Notes: generated by a model from the sequence alone, not told the origin. A DNA stretch of 64,000 nt from Achromobacter sp. RTa (GCF_000757485.1 NZ_JPYO01000042.1:970707-1034706); one strand, 5' to 3'; counted from the stretch's first letter, positions 44,387-53,946 are shown. A program made the numbers and translations.

Positions 44387-46156
44387 CTATGCGGGCGCGC
44401 CCAGGTAGGCCTCGATCACTTTCGGGTTCTCCTGGATGTGGTTCGGCAAGCCGGAGGCGATCTTCACCCCGTAGTCCAGCACAACGATGTGGTCGGAAAT
44501 CGCCATGACCAGGTCCATGTGGTGCTCGATCAGCAGGATGGTCAGGCCCATGTCCTTGAGCTTCACGATCAGCTCGGTGAGCTGGTCCGTTTCGGCCGGG
44601 TTCAAGCCGGCTGCGGGCTCGTCCAGCAGCAGCAGGTCGGGCATGGCCGCCACCGCGCGGGCAATTTCCAGCCGGCGCTGCAGCCCGTAGGGCAGGCTGT
44701 TGGCGGCGTCGTCCGCGTAGCGGTCCAGTTCGAAGAACTTCAGGATGCCGAAGGCCTGCCGGCGGATGCGGCGCTCTTCGGCGAGGCTGCCGGGCAGGCC
44801 CAGCAGGTTGGAAAGAAAGCCGGATTTCTGCACCCGGTAGAAGCCGACCATAACGTTCTCGAGCGCGCTCAGGCCGTCGAACAGCTTGAGGTTCTGGAAC
44901 GTGCGGCCGATGCCCGAGGCGGCGATCTCATTGGGCGACAGGCCCACCATCTGCCGGTTCTTGAAGCGGATGCTGCCTGAATCCGGCACCACCAGCCCCG
45001 ACAGCAGGTTCAGCGTCGTGGTCTTGCCCGCGCCGTTGGGCCCGATCAGCGACACGACGGCCCCGCGCTCCAGCGTGAACGACACCTTGTTGGTCGGCAC
45101 GACTCCGCCGAAGGCCTTGTACAGGTCCTTCACTTCCAGGAAACCGCCCGCGCCGCGTCCGCCGCCTGCGGCGGGAGGCGCCGGTTTCCAATCAGCCGCG
45201 CCGGCCTCGGCGGCCAGGGCCGCGCGCAGGCCGCGCTTGGGCAGTACCTTGGCCAGCAGGCCAGCCAGCCCTTCCGGCATGGCGTACAACGCGAACAGCA
45301 GGATCAGGCCGTAGGCGAAATGCTGCACTTCCGGCCAGCGCGCCAGCATCGCGTCGAGCACGGTCAGCACCACGGCGCCCAGGAACGAGCCGCCCGGCGT
45401 ACGGCCGCCGAAAAGCACCAGCACCAGGAAGAACACCGACAGGTTGAAGTTCACGAAGTCGGAGTTGATGTACTGGTTCTGCTGCGCCACCAGGCCGCCG
45501 GCGATGCCGCAGGTAATGGCGCTGATGGCGAATGCCAGGATCTTGAAACGGTAGACGCTGATGCCCACGCTTTCGGCCGCGATCTCCGAGGTGCGCACGG
45601 CGGCGAAGCCGCGGCCGAAGCGGCCGTTCAGCAACAGCGACGTCATGGCGTGCAGGGCAAGACCGATCACGACCACGACGACCACCCACTGGCGGCCGTC
45701 CAGCGGGGCGCCGTTGAAGGTCAGCCCCGTAATGCCGTAGAAGCCTTCCTGGCCCTTGAACACGTCGGTCCATTCCGACACGATCTTCTCGATCAGCAGG
45801 CCGAAGGCGATCGTCACCATGGCCAGGCTGGGGCCCTTCACCTTCAGCGCGGGGATCGCGATCGCGACGCCGAAGACTGCCGATACGGCAGCAGCGCAGG
45901 CCAGCGCCAGCCAGGGATCGACCTGGTAGTTCACCGTCAGCAGCGCCACCGTATAGGCGCCCACGCCGAACAGCCCCGCATGGCCGAGAGACTTCTGGCC
46001 GGTCTGCCCGACCAGCACGTTGAAGCCGGTCGCGGCGATGTAATAGACCCCGATGTTGAACAGGATCAGCAGATAGAAGTCATTCAGGCCCGAATAGGCG
46101 AAGCCCACCACGAGCGCGGCGATGACCAGGGGAATGAAAATCTTGGAGAGCTTCAT
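44387..46156 (-). CDS. Fused LivM permease and LivG ATPase
   Basis: A 589-residue fusion. Residues 1-305 are a LivM permease (LLILFNIGVYYIAATGFNVL, LVGQTGQKSLGHAG); a linker rich in Ala, Gly and Pro spans about 312-338; a LivG ATPase follows with Walker A GPNGAGKTT (371-380), signature LPYGLQRRLEIARA, Walker B LLLLDEPAAGLNP and the switch His in LLIEHHMDLV. Fusion fixes the permease and ATPase in equal amounts. It overlaps the LivH-type gene by ATGA. The reading frame is continuous, so this is not two separate genes joined by a sequencing error as far as can be seen. Confidence 0.92.
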   Translation of the reverse strand: MKLSKIFIPLVIAALVVGFAYSGLNDFYLLILFNIGVYYIAATGFNVLVGQTGQKSLGHAGLFGVGAYTVALLTVNYQVDPWLALACAAAVSAVFGVAIAIPALKVKGPSLAMVTIAFGLLIEKIVSEWTDVFKGQEGFYGITGLTFNGAPLDGRQWVVVVVVIGLALHAMTSLLLNGRFGRGFAAVRTSEIAAESVGISVYRFKILAFAISAITCGIAGGLVAQQNQYINSDFVNFNLSVFFLVLVLFGGRTPGGSFLGAVVLTVLDAMLARWPEVQHFAYGLILLFALYAMPEGLAGLLAKVLPKRGLRAALAAEAGAADWKPAPPAAGGGRGAGGFLEVKDLYKAFGGVVPTNKVSFTLERGAVVSLIGPNGAGKTTTLNLLSGLVVPDSGSIRFKNRQMVGLSPNEIAASGIGRTFQNLKLFDGLSALENVMVGFYRVQKSGFLSNLLGLPGSLAEERRIRRQAFGILKFFELDRYADDAANSLPYGLQRRLEIARAVAAMPDLLLLDEPAAGLNPAETDQLTELIVKLKDMGLTILLIEHHMDLVMAISDHIVVLDYGVKIASGLPNHIQENPKVIEAYLGAPA

Positions 46157-47067
46157 ACTTTCTCCGCATGCACGCGGCCGAGGATGCCGGCCGGGCGGAA
46201 ATACAGCACGACGATGATCAGCGCGAATACCGCGATCTCGCGGAGGTTCGAATACCAGAGGCCGATCAGCGATTCCAGCAGGCCGATCAGGAAGCCGCCG
46301 AAAATGCAGCCGCGCGGATTCTCCAGACCGCCGAGGATGGCGGCCGAGAACGCCTTGAGCGACAGCAGGGTGCCCACGAATACGGAGGCGGTCGCGATCG
46401 GCGCCACCATCACGCCGGCGATAGCGGCCAGCGCCGAACTGATCGCGAACACCGCCACCGCCACGGCGTTGGCGTTGATGCCCATCAGGCTGGCGGTGGT
46501 CTTGCTGAACGCCACCGCGCGCACGGCCTTGCCCATCTTGGTCTTGTGCAGCGCCCAGTCGAACACGATCATCAGCGCCAGCGTGGTCCCGAACACCAGG
46601 ATCTCCTGGGGCCGCACGCCCGTGCCGAAAATGGTGATGATGCCCTCGCCCAGCGGCGACGCCAGCGCGATGGGAGCGGGGCCCCAGATCAAGAGCGCCA
46701 GGTTCTGGATGATGATGCCGAAGCCGATCGTGCTCATGACCCAGGACAGCCCCGCTTCGCCGACGAAGTGGCGGATGGCGGTGATATAGAGCACGTAGCC
46801 CAGCAGGCTCAATACCAGCATGGCGGCCAGCAGGGCGAATAGGAATGTGCCCCAGGTGACGTCCTCGGGGCTGGGAAAGCCGATGAGCTTGCCCTGGCTG
46901 ACAAGCAGGATGGCGCTGATGCCGATCAGGCCGGCCAGCGCCAGGAACGCGCCCTGCCCGAAGTTGAACGTCTTGGTCGTGGTGTAGGTAATGCTGAACC
47001 CGAACGCGACCAGGGCGTAGACGCTGCCCATGGCCAATCCGCTCAAGATGGCTTGTAGTATTTGCAT
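46153..47067 (-). CDS. HAAT ABC transporter permease, LivH family
   Basis: LivH-type permease of 304 residues with ILQAILSGLAMGSVYALVAF, FNFGQGAFLALAGLIG, GKAVRAVAFSKTTASLMGIN and the C-terminal RPAGILGR block. It overlaps the fused permease-ATPase start by 4 bases. Upstream lies a binding-protein gene, with a strong hairpin in the gap. Confidence 0.92.
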   Translation of the reverse strand: MQILQAILSGLAMGSVYALVAFGFSITYTTTKTFNFGQGAFLALAGLIGISAILLVSQGKLIGFPSPEDVTWGTFLFALLAAMLVLSLLGYVLYITAIRHFVGEAGLSWVMSTIGFGIIIQNLALLIWGPAPIALASPLGEGIITIFGTGVRPQEILVFGTTLALMIVFDWALHKTKMGKAVRAVAFSKTTASLMGINANAVAVAVFAISSALAAIAGVMVAPIATASVFVGTLLSLKAFSAAILGGLENPRGCIFGGFLIGLLESLIGLWYSNLREIAVFALIIVVLYFRPAGILGRVHAEKV

Positions 47068-47089
47068 GCTGGATGCCCCCTTTTGACGA

Positions 47090-47119
47090 CTCCCCGGAGC
47101 GCCGCGACGCCCCGGGGAG
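47090..47119 (-). promoter_or_regulatory. Strong hairpin between binding-protein and permease genes
   Basis: An 8-bp outer stem (CTCCCCGG with CCGGGGAG), one A/C mismatch and a 3-bp inner stem close on a six-base loop. It lies in the 87-base gap between the binding-protein stop and the LivH-type start. The position matches the hairpin at 2098-2127 in the first HAAT operon, and no T-run follows. Confidence 0.6.
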
Positions 47120-47154
47120 AGATCCTTATCAATGCTTGGCGCTTGCCCGCCGGC

Positions 47155-48357
47155 TTACAGCTTCAGGTCGTCCGGCGTGATGGCGCGGGTGTATTCGTCG
47201 TCGACCGTCACCACCTTGCCGTCGATCCAGCGCACCAGGCGGAAGTCCTTCACCGACAACGCTTCGTGGTTCTGCGCCGAGAACGGCTTCTCGTAGGTTT
47301 TGATCACGCCCTTGGCCTGCGCCAGGTTCTGCAGCGCGCCCTGCACCGCCTCGCCGTCGGTCGACTTGGCCTGTTCCATGGCGGCGGCGATCAGCTTGAC
47401 CGAGTCATAGGCCTGGGCGGCCATCACATAGGTCGGCAGGCGGCCGTCCCGCTTCATCAGCGTGTCGTACAGCGCCTTGGATTCCGGCGAAGAGTCTTCC
47501 GTGATGGACGCCGTGAAGATCATCTTCTTGGCCAGCTCCGGCCCGGCGATGCGCAGGAACGGCGAGCTCAGGTTGGCCCAGGAGGCCAGCGTGGTCGGGA
47601 AGTAGTTGATCTTTTCCAGGCTGCGCATGACGTGCGCGTTGGAATCCGCCAGCGCGTAGACGATAAGCGTGTCGGCGCCCGAGCTCTTGATCTTGTTCAG
47701 CTGCGACGACATGTCCGTGTCCTTGGGACCGAACTTCTCGTTGGCCACGGGCGTGATCTTGTGCAGGCCCAGGATCTCTACCGCGTCCTTCGCGCCCTGC
47801 TGTCCGTAGCCGGTGGTGTCGGCGATGATGGCGATCTTGCCGGTCTTGCTGGCGCGGGCGGCGTAGGCGGCGAGCAGCGCGATCTGGTCGCGGTCGCGCA
47901 TGGAAACGCGGAACACGTAGTTCGCCGGCGACTTGGCGTAGCGGCCGGTGATGTCGGTGGCGGTAGCGACGGGCGAGATCGTCGGGATCTTCTTCTGCTG
48001 CACGATGTGCAGCCAGGCCAGCATGTTGCCGGAGTTCACGCCGCCCAGCATGGCGTTGACCTTGATGTTGTCCACCAGCTCATTGGTGTTCTGGATGGCC
48101 TTGGGCGGCGCTCCCACGTCGTCGCGCTCGACGATGACGACCTTCTTGCCCAGCACGCCGCCGGCCGCGTTCAGCTCGTCGGCCGCCTGGCGCGCGCCGG
48201 CCAGCGCCGAAATTCCGAAGTCCGCCGAGCCGGTGGCCGACATGTCGCTGTTGAAGCCGATCTTGATGTCGTCGGCCAGCGCGGCGCCGCTGGCGCCCGC
48301 AAGCGCCGCCGCCAGCAGCAGGGCCTTCATCGTCTTGGGAAAGTGTTTGATGCTCAC
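47155..48357 (-). CDS. HAAT-type ABC transporter substrate-binding protein
   Basis: Periplasmic binding protein of 400 residues. The GTG at 48357 follows an AAGGAGACAAC site. The signal peptide ends near GAALADDIK, and the family core IKIGFNSDMSATGSADFG and VVIVERDDVGAPPKAIQNTN follow. It is closely similar throughout to the orphan protein at 52633 (for example NEKFGPKDTDMSSQLNKIK and PELAKKMIFTASITEDS). It belongs to the transporter operon that follows (LivH, LivM-LivG, LivF). Confidence 0.9.
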   Translation of the reverse strand: MSIKHFPKTMKALLLAAALAGASGAALADDIKIGFNSDMSATGSADFGISALAGARQAADELNAAGGVLGKKVVIVERDDVGAPPKAIQNTNELVDNIKVNAMLGGVNSGNMLAWLHIVQQKKIPTISPVATATDITGRYAKSPANYVFRVSMRDRDQIALLAAYAARASKTGKIAIIADTTGYGQQGAKDAVEILGLHKITPVANEKFGPKDTDMSSQLNKIKSSGADTLIVYALADSNAHVMRSLEKINYFPTTLASWANLSSPFLRIAGPELAKKMIFTASITEDSSPESKALYDTLMKRDGRLPTYVMAAQAYDSVKLIAAAMEQAKSTDGEAVQGALQNLAQAKGVIKTYEKPFSAQNHEALSVKDFRLVRWIDGKVVTVDDEYTRAITPDDLKL

Positions 48358-48400
48358 GTTGTCTCCTTGTGGATCACTGTGGTGACCGCTGACTGGTTTT

Positions 48401-50035
48401 TCAGGATTGCTTGATCAGGTCGGCGGCCTTGTTGCCGATCATCATGGTGGCCGCGCAGATGTTGGCCGAGGGCATGGCCGGCATCACCGACGAATCGATG
48501 ACGCGCAGGTTCTGGATTCCGTGCACCCGCAGCTGCGGATCGACCACGGCGTACTTGTCGCCGGCCTGCCCCATGCGGGCGGTGCCGTTGACGTGATAGG
48601 ACGACACGCCATAGCGGCGCGCGAAATCCAGCAGTTCGGAATCGGATTCGCACATCGGGCCGGGAAGAACTTCGCTGTCGAAGTACTGCGACAGGGCCTG
48701 CGAGCGCAGCAGCTGGCGAGCCAGGCGGATGCCGCGCACCAGGGTCAGCTGGTCGCCTTCGTGCTCCAGGTAGTTCGCCAGTATGACGGGGTCCTGCAAC
48801 GGATCCGCCGAGCGGATGCGCACCTGGCCGCGGCTTTCCGGGCGATGCTGCCAAACGCCGGCCGTCATGCCTGGAAAGTCATCCAGCATGCCCACGTAGC
48901 CTTCCTTGTAACTGGCCGGCGTGAACACGCCTTGCAGATCCGGCGCCGTCAGTTCGGGGGTGGACTTCCAGAAGTAGTGCAGGAGCGACGGGCTCAGGGC
49001 CATGATGCTGGGGCGCTTCATCAGCCAGCGGCTGATCTGGCCGGCCAGGCTCAGGCCCTTGACCAGCTGGTTCATGGTCTGGCTGTTCTTGACCCTGGCC
49101 ACGACGCGCACGGAATAGTGGTCGCTCAGGTTCTCGCCCACGCCCGGCAGGTCGCGCACGACCTCGATATTGTGCTGGCGCAGCAGATCGGCCGGCCCCA
49201 GGCCCGACAGTTGCAGCAGCTTGGGCGTATTGATGGCGCCGCAGGACACGATGACCTCGCGGCGCGCGCGCACGGCGCGGATCTGCGACGGATGCGCGGG
49301 ATGGCAGTACGCCACGCCCACAGCCTTGCCGCCCTCGAACAGAATGCGCGTAGCCTGCGCATAGGTGCGCACTTCCAGGTTCTTGCGGGCCATGGCCGGC
49401 TTCAGGAAGCATTTGGCCGTGCTCATGCGCCAGCCGCGGTCGATGGTGCGCTGGAAGTAGCCCACGCCCGCCTGTTCGGCGCCGTTGTAGTCTGGATTGC
49501 GGGGTATGCCCTGCTCCACCGCGCCGGCGATGAACGCCTCGCACAGCGGGTGGATCCAGTCGATGTCCGTGACGGGCAGTTCGCCCTTGCGGCCGCGGTA
49601 GCGGTCGTCGCCGCCCGCGCGGCGCTCCATGGACTTGAAGTACGGCAGCACTTCGTCATAGGACCAGCCCGTATTGCCCAGGGCCGCCCAGTGGTCGAAG
49701 TCCGCCGCCTGGCCGCGGTTGTAGACCAGGCCGTTGATGGAGGTGGAGCCGCCCAGCGTGCGGCCCTGCGGGATGGGAACGCGCCGCCCGTTGGTCTGCG
49801 CGCTGCCCTCGCTGGAGAACTGCCACGCGTACTTCTTGTTGAAGACCGCCTTGATGAAGCCGGCCGGGATGTGCAGGTAGGGGCTGTTGTCCGGCGGGCC
49901 GGCTTCCAGCACGCACACCGTGGACCCGTCCGCGCTCAGGCGGTTGGCCAGGATGGACCCGGCGGCGCCGGACCCCACGATCACATAGTCGAACGAATCC
50001 GCATCGCGGACGGAAGGCTGCGTAGCTTGGCTCAT
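48401..50035 (-). CDS. GMC family FAD oxidoreductase, choline dehydrogenase-like
   Basis: GMC oxidoreductase of 544 residues that oxidises an alcohol to an aldehyde. The FAD loop GSGAAGS is at residues 21-27, GRTLGGSTSINGLVYNRGQ and DFDHWAALGN follow, and the C-terminal active site has His in SSYHVNGTARMG and Asn in MPSANICAATMMIGNKAADL. Choline dehydrogenases usually read HPVGTCRMG in this place. It lies 19 bases after an aldehyde dehydrogenase gene, so the pair should convert an alcohol to an acid. Confidence 0.9.
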   Translation of the reverse strand: MSQATQPSVRDADSFDYVIVGSGAAGSILANRLSADGSTVCVLEAGPPDNSPYLHIPAGFIKAVFNKKYAWQFSSEGSAQTNGRRVPIPQGRTLGGSTSINGLVYNRGQAADFDHWAALGNTGWSYDEVLPYFKSMERRAGGDDRYRGRKGELPVTDIDWIHPLCEAFIAGAVEQGIPRNPDYNGAEQAGVGYFQRTIDRGWRMSTAKCFLKPAMARKNLEVRTYAQATRILFEGGKAVGVAYCHPAHPSQIRAVRARREVIVSCGAINTPKLLQLSGLGPADLLRQHNIEVVRDLPGVGENLSDHYSVRVVARVKNSQTMNQLVKGLSLAGQISRWLMKRPSIMALSPSLLHYFWKSTPELTAPDLQGVFTPASYKEGYVGMLDDFPGMTAGVWQHRPESRGQVRIRSADPLQDPVILANYLEHEGDQLTLVRGIRLARQLLRSQALSQYFDSEVLPGPMCESDSELLDFARRYGVSSYHVNGTARMGQAGDKYAVVDPQLRVHGIQNLRVIDSSVMPAMPSANICAATMMIGNKAADLIKQS

Positions 50036-50054
50036 GTCAGGGATCCGCGAGGCG

Positions 50055-51524
50055 TCAGGAGAGCGCGTTGAACGACTTGCCGGCTAGGCAGACGTACTTG
50101 ATTTCCATGAATTCTTCGATGCCGTACTTGGACCCTTCGCGGCCCACGCCCGACTCCTTGATGCCGCCGAACGGTCCGACCTCGTTGGATACCGCTCCGG
50201 TGTTCACGCCCACGATGCCGTACTCCAGCCCTTCCATCATGCGCCACACCCGTTCCAGGTTGGCGGTGTAGAAGTAGGCGGCCAGGCCCGAGGCGCTGTC
50301 GTTGGCGCGCGCCAGCACGGCGGCTTCGGACTCGAACGTGCTGATGCCCACGACCGGGCCGAAGATCTCTTCGTGCGCCAGTTCCATGGCGTCGGTGATG
50401 CCGGTGAGCAGGGTGGGTTCGTACAGCAGCGTGCCAGGCGCGCGCAGCTTGCCGCCCGCAAGCAGCGTGGCGCCGTGCGCTTCGGCGTCGGCGACCAGGC
50501 GCGTCACCTTGTCCACGGCGCGCTGGTCGATCAGCGGCCCCTGCGTGACGCCCTCTTCCAGGCCGCCGCCCACCTTCATGCGGCGGATCTCGGCCAGCAG
50601 CTTGTCGTTGAACGCGCCGGCCACGCTGGCGTGGACGTAGACGCGGTTGGCGCAGACGCAGGTCTGGCCGGCGTTGCGGAACTTGGACAGCACCAGCCCC
50701 TGCACGGCTTCGTCCAGGTCGGCGTCCTCGAAAACGATGAAGGGCGCGTTGCCGCCCAGTTCCAGCGACAGCTTCTTGATGTTGGAGGCGCTTTGCTCCA
50801 TCAGCAGGCGGCCCGTCTGCGTGGAGCCAGTGAAGGTCAGTTTGCGCACCGCCGGGTTCTGGGTGAGCTCCGTGCCGATGGGCGCAGGGTCCCCGATGAC
50901 CACGTTGAGCACGCCGGGCGGGATGCCGGCCTGTTCGCCCAGCCAGGCCAGCGCCAGCGCGGTGAAGGGCGTCAGTTCGGACGGCTTGAGCACGACCGTG
51001 CAGCCGGCGGCCAGCGCCGGGCTGACCTTGCGGGTGACGAGGGCCGACGGGAAGTTCCAGGCGATGATGGCCGCGCACACGCCCACGGGCTGACGGATGG
51101 CCAGCATGCGCTGGTCCCCGCGGGTATGGGGCAGCACGTCGCCATAGACGCGCTTGGCCTCTTCCGCGAACCATTCCACGAACGACAGGGCGTAGTTCAG
51201 TTCGCCGCGGGCTTCCGCCAGCGGCTTGCCCTGCTCCATCGTCAGCAGCAGCGCCAGGTCGTCGGCGTGGGCTTCGATCAGGGCATGCCACTTGCGCAGA
51301 ATGGCGCCGCGCTCCTTGCCCGTCCTGGCCCGCCAGGCCGGCAAGGCGTCATCGGCTGCCGCGATGGCGCGCGCCGTTTCGGCCCTGCCCAGATTGGGCA
51401 CCGTGCCCAGCACGCTTGCGTCGTAGGGATTGCGCACCGTGATGGTGGCCTGGTCGTCGGCGTCGCACCAAGTGCCGCCAATGTACGCCTGCTGCCGCAG
51501 CAGCTGGCTATTCTGCAGATTCAT
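50055..51524 (-). CDS. NAD-dependent aldehyde dehydrogenase, succinate-semialdehyde type
   Basis: Aldehyde dehydrogenase of 489 residues. The NAD-binding part has AWNFPSALVTRKVSPALAAG, the substrate part has KLTFTGSTQTGRLL, the general base Glu255 lies in LELGGNAPF, and the catalytic Cys289 lies in FRNAGQTCVCANR. The C-terminal PFGGIKESGVGREGSKYGIE block is that of succinate- or glutarate-semialdehyde dehydrogenases. It starts at 51524 after a GAG site. It is the first gene of the run and is divergent from a LysR gene. Confidence 0.92.
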   Translation of the reverse strand: MNLQNSQLLRQQAYIGGTWCDADDQATITVRNPYDASVLGTVPNLGRAETARAIAAADDALPAWRARTGKERGAILRKWHALIEAHADDLALLLTMEQGKPLAEARGELNYALSFVEWFAEEAKRVYGDVLPHTRGDQRMLAIRQPVGVCAAIIAWNFPSALVTRKVSPALAAGCTVVLKPSELTPFTALALAWLGEQAGIPPGVLNVVIGDPAPIGTELTQNPAVRKLTFTGSTQTGRLLMEQSASNIKKLSLELGGNAPFIVFEDADLDEAVQGLVLSKFRNAGQTCVCANRVYVHASVAGAFNDKLLAEIRRMKVGGGLEEGVTQGPLIDQRAVDKVTRLVADAEAHGATLLAGGKLRAPGTLLYEPTLLTGITDAMELAHEEIFGPVVGISTFESEAAVLARANDSASGLAAYFYTANLERVWRMMEGLEYGIVGVNTGAVSNEVGPFGGIKESGVGREGSKYGIEEFMEIKYVCLAGKSFNALS

Positions 51525-51637
51525 TTGTCTCGCGCTCCATCCGTCATGCTCCGCGCCGTCCGCGCTGGGCGGGGCGGAATTTTTGGGGGAGGATAGCCCT
51601 GGCGGCGGCCTGTGCAACAGCAGTCATTAGCGATGCC

Positions 51638-51658
51638 GCCATCGCCGTTCGCGATGGC
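51638..51658. promoter_or_regulatory. Candidate LysR operator with 8-bp arms
   Basis: GCCATCGC and GCGATGGC are exact inverted repeats around CGTTC. A TACAAT box for the LysR gene lies 16 bases downstream at 51674-51679, so the dyad overlaps the -35 region and could serve repression of LysR and activation of the divergent dehydrogenase. Confidence 0.45.
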
Positions 51659-51714
51659 AAGGCCGCGCCTGGCTACAATGGGCAATCCCGTCCGCTTTTT
51701 CCGCCCGCCCCGTC

Positions 51715-52605
51715 ATGCGTCTCGATCCCACCTCCCTCAAGCTCTTCATCAGCGTGGTCGAGCAAGGCACCATCGCCGCGGCGGCCGAACACGAGCACAT
51801 CGCCGCGGCCGCCATCAGCAAGCGCATCAGCGAACTGGAGGAAAACCTCAAGATCCGGCTGCTGATCCGCACCAACAAGGGCATCCGCCCCACGCCCGCC
51901 GGCATCGCGCTTTCCACCATGGCGCGGCGCGCCCTGCACGAGCTCGACGAAATCTCGGTGCATATGCGGGACTATTCTCGCGGCCTGCGCGGATTCATCC
52001 GCGTGCATGCCAACATCTCGGCCATCACCCAGTTCCTGCCCCAGGACATCAAGCTCTTCCTGAACGACTACCCGAACGTCCAGGTGGACCTTGAAGAGAA
52101 AATCACCTCGACCATCATCAAATCGGTGGCGGAGAACGCCGCGGACGTGGGTATCTTCTCGGGCACCGCTCCCGACCATGACGTGGAGATCTACCCCTAC
52201 CGCGAAGACACGCTGGCCCTCGTGGTCCCTGCCGATCATCCGCTGCAGGACAAACCGGGCTTCCGTTTCGCCGATGCGCTGGAGCACGATTTCGTGGGGC
52301 TGCACCGCGGCAGCGCCATCAACCGCATCCTGTCCAACGCCGCCAGCGACGAAAAGCGCAATATCCAGCTCAAGGTGCAGGTCACCGGCTTCGACGCGCT
52401 GTGCTTCATGGTGAATTCCGGATTGGGAATCGGCGTGCTGCCGCTGGACATCGCCCGGCGCTACTCCGTCATGTTCGACATCCGTATCATCCCGCTGTCG
52501 GAGCCCTGGGCCCGGCGCCAGATCCAGATCTGCGTGCGCGCCTTCGATGCCCTGCCAACGGCGGCCAAGCTGTTCGTCAACCACCTGAGCAAGCGCCAGC
52601 CCTGA
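51715..52605 (+). CDS. LysR family transcriptional regulator
   Basis: LysR-type regulator of 296 residues with the helix-turn-helix at about residues 10-60 (GTIAAAAEHEHIAAAAISKR, IRTNKGIRPTPAG) and an effector domain (INRILSNAASDEKRNIQLKV, MVNSGLGIGVLPLDIARRYS). It is not close to the other two LysR proteins of the window. It is divergent from the aldehyde dehydrogenase / GMC / transporter run and convergent with the orphan binding-protein gene. Confidence 0.9.
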   Translation: MRLDPTSLKLFISVVEQGTIAAAAEHEHIAAAAISKRISELEENLKIRLLIRTNKGIRPTPAGIALSTMARRALHELDEISVHMRDYSRGLRGFIRVHANISAITQFLPQDIKLFLNDYPNVQVDLEEKITSTIIKSVAENAADVGIFSGTAPDHDVEIYPYREDTLALVVPADHPLQDKPGFRFADALEHDFVGLHRGSAINRILSNAASDEKRNIQLKVQVTGFDALCFMVNSGLGIGVLPLDIARRYSVMFDIRIIPLSEPWARRQIQICVRAFDALPTAAKLFVNHLSKRQP

Positions 52606-52632
52606 ACTCCGGGCCGGCGCTTACTGGCGCGC

Positions 52633-53829
52633 CTACTGCTTCAATTCGTCCGGCTTGATGCTGCGGCTGACTTCGTCGTCCACCGTCACCACCTTGCCGT
52701 CGATCCAGCGCACCAGGCGGAAGTCCCGGTACGATAAGGCCTCATGGTTCTCCTTGGAGAAGGCGGGCGCGTACGACTTGATCACGCCGTCGACCTTGCC
52801 CAGCTTGTCCAGCGCCTGCTGCACCTTTTCGCCGTCCGTGGACTGGGCCTGCGTCATTGCCGCCGCCAGGATCTTGACCGAGTCGTAGGCGTGCGCCGCG
52901 AACACGTAGGTGGGCAGCTTGCCCTCCTTCTTCATGATGGCGTCATAGAGCGCGCGGGACTGCGGAGTGGAATCTTCCGTGATCGACGCGGTGAAGATCA
53001 TCTTCTTCGCCAATTCCGGCCCGGCGATGCGCAGGAACGGGGGGCTGAGGTTAGCCCAGGATCCCAGCGTGACCGGGAAATAGTTGATTTTCTCCTGGCT
53101 GCGCATCAGGTGGCCGTTGGCGTCCGCCAGCGCATAGACGATGACCGTGTCCGCCCCGGCGGCCTTGATCTTGTTCAGCTGCGACGACATGTCGGTGTCT
53201 TTGGGGCCGAACTTCTCGTTGGCCACGGGCGTGATGCCGTACAGCCCGAGCACGTGGGCGGCGTCCTTGGCGCCCTGCTGGCCATAGCCGGTGGTGTCCG
53301 CGATGATGGCGACCTTCTTGTTCTTGGTCGCCTTGGCCGCATAGGCGGCAAGCAGCGTGATCTGGTCCAGGTCGCGCATGGACACGCGGAAGATGTAGTT
53401 CGCCGGCTCCTTGCTGTAGCGGTTGGTGATGTCGGTGGCCGTGGCGGAAGGCGAGATCGTCGGCACCTTCTTCTGCTGCACGATGTGCAGCCAGGCCAGC
53501 ATGTTGCCGGAGTTCACTCCGCCCAGCATCGCGACGACCTTCTCGTTGTCCACCAGTTCGTTGGTGTTCTGGATGGACTTGGGCGGCGAACCCACGTCAT
53601 CGCGCGGCACGATGACCAGCTTGCGCCCCAGCACGCCGCCGGCCGCGTTGATCTCCTCGGCGGCCTGCCTGGCCCCCGACAGCGCCGACACGCCGAAGTC
53701 GGCCGAACCGCTGGCGGACATGTCGCTGTTGTAGCCGATCTTGATGTCGGCCTGCGCCCACGCTCCCTGGGCCATCGCCACGAACGCGGCTGCGCAGGCG
53801 ATGCGGGATAGCTGCTTCTGCATTTTCAT
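52633..53829 (-). CDS. Orphan HAAT-type substrate-binding protein
   Basis: Periplasmic binding protein of 398 residues with a signal peptide (cut near AWAQADIK). It is near-identical in most blocks to the protein at 47155, but no permease or ATPase gene stands next to it; its own gap downstream leads to a convergent LysR gene. It probably shares the transporter encoded at 43.7-47.1 kb and extends its substrate range, or arose by a recent duplication. It starts after an AAGGAAATG stretch, 117 bases after the E2 stop. Confidence 0.9.
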   Translation of the reverse strand: MKMQKQLSRIACAAAFVAMAQGAWAQADIKIGYNSDMSASGSADFGVSALSGARQAAEEINAAGGVLGRKLVIVPRDDVGSPPKSIQNTNELVDNEKVVAMLGGVNSGNMLAWLHIVQQKKVPTISPSATATDITNRYSKEPANYIFRVSMRDLDQITLLAAYAAKATKNKKVAIIADTTGYGQQGAKDAAHVLGLYGITPVANEKFGPKDTDMSSQLNKIKAAGADTVIVYALADANGHLMRSQEKINYFPVTLGSWANLSPPFLRIAGPELAKKMIFTASITEDSTPQSRALYDAIMKKEGKLPTYVFAAHAYDSVKILAAAMTQAQSTDGEKVQQALDKLGKVDGVIKSYAPAFSKENHEALSYRDFRLVRWIDGKVVTVDDEVSRSIKPDELKQ

Positions 53830-53946
53830 TTCCTTGTCTCCAGACTTTGTGTAATGGTGCTTCGTCTTGCCGCCATCGGTCTGTACGCCGTTCGCGGTCC
53901 ACCTTGCCCTGATGCCGTGGACGCTGCCTGGGCCCTGCCCAGGACG

